A DNA stretch of 64,000 bases from Zunongwangia atlantica 22II14-10F7. GTDB taxonomy: Bacteria; Bacteroidota; Bacteroidia; Flavobacteriales; Flavobacteriaceae. Under the pieces are notes generated by a model that did no database searches, was not told the origin of the DNA, and saw only the letters and a program-made list of their open reading frames with translations. This document shows, in pieces, positions 61,077 through 64,000 of this stretch. The position numbers and the translations under genes are program-made. Every line of letters starts with the position of its first letter. The stretch's first letter is position 1. The stretch covers positions 148,778 to 212,777 of the forward strand of contig NZ_ARYN01000009.1 of the NCBI RefSeq assembly GCF_002094855.1. Reading direction: 5' to 3'.

Positions 61077-62366
61077 TTATTCAAATAATTTTGGCAGCCA
61101 AAGGCTAATTTCAGGGATATAGGTTACTAAAAGCAATACGATAAACATGACGACATAAAGTGGCAATAAAGGTTTCATTACTTTTTGAATCGTCGTTTTT
61201 GCGACTCCTACCCCAATAAATAATACTGCTCCTACCGGTGGAGTACATAATCCTACACATAAATTCATTACCATGATCATCCCAAAATGAATAGGATCTA
61301 CGCCTAAATTTTGCATTACAGGTAATAAAATAGGCGTAAAAATAAGTATCGCCGGAGTCATATCCATAAAGGTTCCCACAAATAAAAGAAGTAGGTTTAT
61401 TATAATTAGAATTACATATTTATTTTCACTTAAGCCTAATAAAAGATCACTTACGGTTTGTGGAATATTCTCGAAAGACATTACCCAACTCATACTCATC
61501 GATGTTGCTATAAGTAGTAACACGATTGCTGTAGTTCCTACTGAACTTAAGAAAATATTGTAAAGCTTCTTCAGGTTGATTTCGCGATAAATCGTAGCTA
61601 GAATTAAGGTATAAAGCACTGCAATCCCTGAAGCTTCTGTAGCCGTAAAAATACCAGACACAATTCCTCCAATAACAACCACAAGTAATAATAAACTTGG
61701 TAAAGCATCTAAAAAGCTAACCGCAATCATTTTAATACTAGATTTTGAGCCTGCAGGATATTTTTTCTTTTTAATCCATACCGATGCCACCAACATTAAA
61801 GCCAATCCCATTAAAATTCCTGGAATGTATCCGGCAAGAAATAAACTTGCAATAGAAACCCCTCCACTGGCTAAGGAATAAACAATAAGTACATTAGAAG
61901 GCGGAATAATTAATCCAGTGGTAGAACTGGTTACATTAATCGCAGCACCAAATTCCTTGGAATAATTTTCTTTTTCCATGTGCGGACCTAAAATCCCACC
62001 AATAGCTGAAGCCGCTGCAACGGCAGAGCCAGAGATCGCTCCAAACAGCATTGCTGCAATCACGTTTACGTATATGAGTCCGCCAGGAAGTGAACCAATT
62101 AATGCCTTTGCAAATTTGATGAGTCGGTTGGCAATGCCACCCTGATTCATAATTTGTCCTGCCAGTATAAAAAATGGAATAGCCAGTAAAGAAAAACTAT
62201 CCAAACCGGTAGCCATACGTTGGGCAACCGTGGTAAATGCCGCAATAGATTCTATAGAAAATAAAATAGTAACCAAACAGGAAATCCCAATCGACCAGGC
62301 AACCGGTACGCCTATACTCAATAAAATCACGAAGGAAATAACCAATATTAGTATTTCTGTAATCAT
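61077..62366 (-). CDS. dctM: TRAP transporter large permease (DctM)
   Basis: Inner-membrane large subunit of a tripartite ATP-independent periplasmic transporter, 429 aa, with about 12 hydrophobic segments. Typical stretches are LLAIPFFILAGQIMNQGG, FGAISGSAVAAASAIGGILGP, TSSTTGLIIPPSNVLIVYSL and PVGAVLFIGVGVAK. It drives solute uptake using the sodium gradient. Next to uxaB/uxaA, the imported compounds are most likely galacturonate or small (unsaturated) uronates. It overlaps the small permease gene by four bases (ATGA). Confidence 0.95.
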   Translation of the reverse strand: MITEILILVISFVILLSIGVPVAWSIGISCLVTILFSIESIAAFTTVAQRMATGLDSFSLLAIPFFILAGQIMNQGGIANRLIKFAKALIGSLPGGLIYVNVIAAMLFGAISGSAVAAASAIGGILGPHMEKENYSKEFGAAINVTSSTTGLIIPPSNVLIVYSLASGGVSIASLFLAGYIPGILMGLALMLVASVWIKKKKYPAGSKSSIKMIAVSFLDALPSLLLLVVVIGGIVSGIFTATEASGIAVLYTLILATIYREINLKKLYNIFLSSVGTTAIVLLLIATSMSMSWVMSFENIPQTVSDLLLGLSENKYVILIIINLLLLFVGTFMDMTPAILIFTPILLPVMQNLGVDPIHFGMIMVMNLCVGLCTPPVGAVLFIGVGVAKTTIQKVMKPLLPLYVVMFIVLLLVTYIPEISLWLPKLFE

Positions 62367-62830
62367 AGCAAGTATTTTTTAGGATTAAAGATTTCGTTGA
62401 GCTTGTAAATAATAATTAGCACTCCACTTATTGGAATCACCATATACACCACTGATAGTGGAAGATGAAGCGCTGCTGAATTCTGTCCAAGCTCGATATT
62501 CATAAGTACTAAATTTCCACCACCGATTATTAATACCGTCACACAAAAAGCGATAATTAGGATATTGATAAAAATCATCAATTTTATACGATTTTCAGGA
62601 TTTAATTTAGGTGGTAAAATATTGATTGATAAATGTTCTTGTTGCCCTGAAGCATAAGCCGCTCCTAATAGACCTATCCAGATTAAAAGATATCTGGCAA
62701 TCTCTTCGGTAACTGAACTTGGGTTTTGTAACACATATCTTGAAAATACCTGCCATAAAACAGCCAGTACGATAAAGCTCATTAGAAGCACTAAAGCCCC
62801 TCCCAGCAATTTGTCTAAAACTTTTTTCAT
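62363..62830 (-). CDS. dctQ: TRAP transporter small permease (DctQ)
   Basis: Small inner-membrane subunit of the TRAP system, 155 aa, four hydrophobic helices (ALVLLMSFIVLAVLWQ, IARYLLIWIGLLGAAYASG, IFINILIIAFCVTVLII, VYMVIPISGVLIIIYKL). The conserved WQVFSRYVL and EEIARYLLIWIG motifs are typical of DctQ. It starts 4 bp beyond the dctP stop and overlaps dctM, so the three are one operon. Confidence 0.92.
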   Translation of the reverse strand: MKKVLDKLLGGALVLLMSFIVLAVLWQVFSRYVLQNPSSVTEEIARYLLIWIGLLGAAYASGQQEHLSINILPPKLNPENRIKLMIFINILIIAFCVTVLIIGGGNLVLMNIELGQNSAALHLPLSVVYMVIPISGVLIIIYKLNEIFNPKKYLL

Positions 62831-62834
62831 AATA

Positions 62835-63821
62835 TTATTCTACAGCCTGTATAGCTTCTATGGTTTTCTTCATTACAGGATCTTTCTTAAATTCTTCGTA
62901 CATGGGCGCAACCTTCTCTCGAAAAGCTTCCTTATCTGGATAACTTACTTCTACTCCCGCTTTTTGAATTTCTTCTAAAGCATGTAGCTCTGCCTCACGC
63001 CATATCTTTTTCTCATATTCAGCAGATTCTACAGCAGCTTCCTTAAGCCAGTCTTGTTGTTGATTACTAAGCTTATTCCAAATTACTGTACTAACAATTA
63101 GTTCGTCTGGTAATGCTGTATGTTCATCTACCATAAAATATTTACAAACTTCGTAGTGATAAGAAAGATAAAAACTAGGCAGGTTATTTTCAGCACCATC
63201 AACGATTCCTTGTTGTAAAGCGGTATATAATTCTCCCCAACTAATTGGCGTTGGTGAACCTCCTAAATTCTTAACCATGTTCATGGCAGTTTGACTTTCC
63301 ATTACCCTAATTTTCTGTCCAGCCAGATCATCAGGATTTTTAATTGGCTCAGTACTATAAAAGCTTCGGCTTCCAGCATCGTAAAAAGTTAAACCTCTCA
63401 AACGATTTCGTTCACTAGCAAGTAAGAGCTTTTGACCTATCTCTCCTTCCAGAACACTAAATCTATGTTCCCTATCACGAAAAAGAAATGGTAAGCCAAA
63501 AACTTTTAGTTCTGGAGCAAAATTTTCCAGAACTCCGGTAGAAACCTTTGTCATTCCAAGACTTCCGATCTGTAATAGTTCTAAGCATTCACGTTCAGAC
63601 CCTAATTGCTGATTAGGATAAATATCGATGGTCATACTACCACCAGATTTCTCTTCAAGGCGTTGTGCCATAAAAACCATTGCTTTATGTACAGGATGTG
63701 AAGTATCCAGACCATGCCCCAAACGAATTACTTTAGTTTGATCTTCAGCTTCACAGCCCGCAATGAAAAGCAGGCCGATCGACATAAAAAATACCAGGTA
63801 TTTCTTCTTCAATAGTTTCAT
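62835..63821 (-). CDS. dctP: TRAP transporter solute-binding lipoprotein (DctP)
   Basis: Substrate-binding protein of the TRAP system, 328 aa, with a lipoprotein signal (LLFIAGC, acyl Cys about residue 23). The DctP domain is recognisable from IRLGHGLDTSHPVHKAM, GSERECLELLQIG, KIRVMESQTAMNMVKNLGGSPTP and YTALQQGIVDGAENN, where the Arg of KIRVM is the family's carboxylate-binding Arg. Uronate binding is consistent with the neighbours but specificity is inference. It begins inside the stop of the KDPG aldolase gene (ATGA overlap at 63818-63821), tying uptake to catabolism. Confidence 0.94.
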   Translation of the reverse strand: MKLLKKKYLVFFMSIGLLFIAGCEAEDQTKVIRLGHGLDTSHPVHKAMVFMAQRLEEKSGGSMTIDIYPNQQLGSERECLELLQIGSLGMTKVSTGVLENFAPELKVFGLPFLFRDREHRFSVLEGEIGQKLLLASERNRLRGLTFYDAGSRSFYSTEPIKNPDDLAGQKIRVMESQTAMNMVKNLGGSPTPISWGELYTALQQGIVDGAENNLPSFYLSYHYEVCKYFMVDEHTALPDELIVSTVIWNKLSNQQQDWLKEAAVESAEYEKKIWREAELHALEEIQKAGVEVSYPDKEAFREKVAPMYEEFKKDPVMKKTIEAIQAVE

Positions 63822-64000
63822 GGTCGTAATGTTTTAACGATGCTAATCGCTTCTGCTACTTTCAATTTCACTTTCTCATAATCGAAAGTTCCAGCATCAT
63901 TTTTTATAAAAAGCTTTGATCCAATCCCCACACAATGTACCCCGGCTGTAATCCATTCCTTTAGATTCTCTTCTGTAGGGGAAACACCGCCAGTCGGCAT
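63818..64000 (-). CDS. KDPG/KHG aldolase, C-terminal part (window edge)
   Basis: C-terminal 60 residues of a class I aldolase of the Eda/KdgA type, which cleaves 2-keto-3-deoxy-6-phosphogluconate to pyruvate and glyceraldehyde 3-phosphate, the last step of galacturonate breakdown. PTGGVSPTEENLKEWITAGV and VGIGSKLF are conserved near the phosphate-binding end. The N-terminal part, with the Schiff-base Lys, is beyond the window, so the true start is not here. It overlaps dctP by 4 bp. Confidence 0.88.
   Translation of the reverse strand: MPTGGVSPTEENLKEWITAGVHCVGIGSKLFIKNDAGTFDYEKVKLKVAEAISIVKTLRP

Overview
The window is AT-rich and densely coded. It carries typical Bacteroidota marks: many Sec signal peptides ending in AQ, lipoproteins with K/N/D/E-rich residues after the lipid cysteine, a promoter upstream of bshC that fits TTG-N19-TAnnTTTG exactly, bacillithiol synthesis, SusCD-type polysaccharide enzymology and a short class I ribonucleotide reductase. 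The best fit is a marine member of the Flavobacteriaceae (Zunongwangia/Gramella/Salegentibacter-like). The genus is inferred and was not tested.

Layout. 1-2490 (minus): bshC and a PLP-dependent decarboxylase cut by the window edge. 2606-8037 (plus): two secreted metallopeptidases (M14, M16) separated by 13 perfect copies of a 7-bp repeat. 8114-9964 (minus): a GH2 beta-glucuronidase/galactosidase-like enzyme. 10327-23928 (minus): a long run of small redox and detoxification genes (NmrA-like, MFS exporter, three cupins, two hexapeptide acetyltransferases, aldo/keto reductase, PptA-like tautomerase, two cyclophilin-like proteins, DUF2255, an alpha/beta hydrolase lipoprotein, two zinc alcohol dehydrogenases and an SDR), headed by an AraC regulator. 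Several families occur in pairs, one member with an export signal and one without. 24103-25586 (plus): three small unrecognised genes. 25635-28339 (minus): nrdB-nrdA, neither with an ATP-cone. 28953-30038 (minus): an alkaline-phosphatase-superfamily enzyme. 30378-34786 (plus): a type I secretion-like ABC/HlyD/TolC operon whose ABC subunit has a thoroughly degenerate nucleotide-binding domain.

34903-64000 is a pectin/rhamnogalacturonan utilisation locus. The plus-strand arm encodes a DUF4450 protein, a six-hairpin glycosidase-like lipoprotein and a PL22-like oligogalacturonate lyase. The facing minus-strand arm encodes GH43-like, an esterase, GH105, GH106 rhamnosidase, GH28, KdgF, CE12, CE8, a second esterase, a second GH105, DUF4861, an orphan CarboxypepD-like protein and a second GH28. 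A divergent LacI regulator follows. Then come altronate dehydratase (uxaA), tagaturonate reductase (uxaB), a TRAP transporter (DctM, DctQ, DctP) and the C-terminal end of KDPG aldolase.

Together these genes describe de-esterification and depolymerisation of homogalacturonan and rhamnogalacturonan I outside the cytoplasm, uptake of uronates by TRAP, opening of unsaturated uronate by KdgF, and the isomerase (Ashwell) route to KDG/KDPG. UxaC, KdgK and any SusC/SusD pair are not in the window. No tRNA, rRNA, CRISPR array, insertion sequence or prophage was seen.
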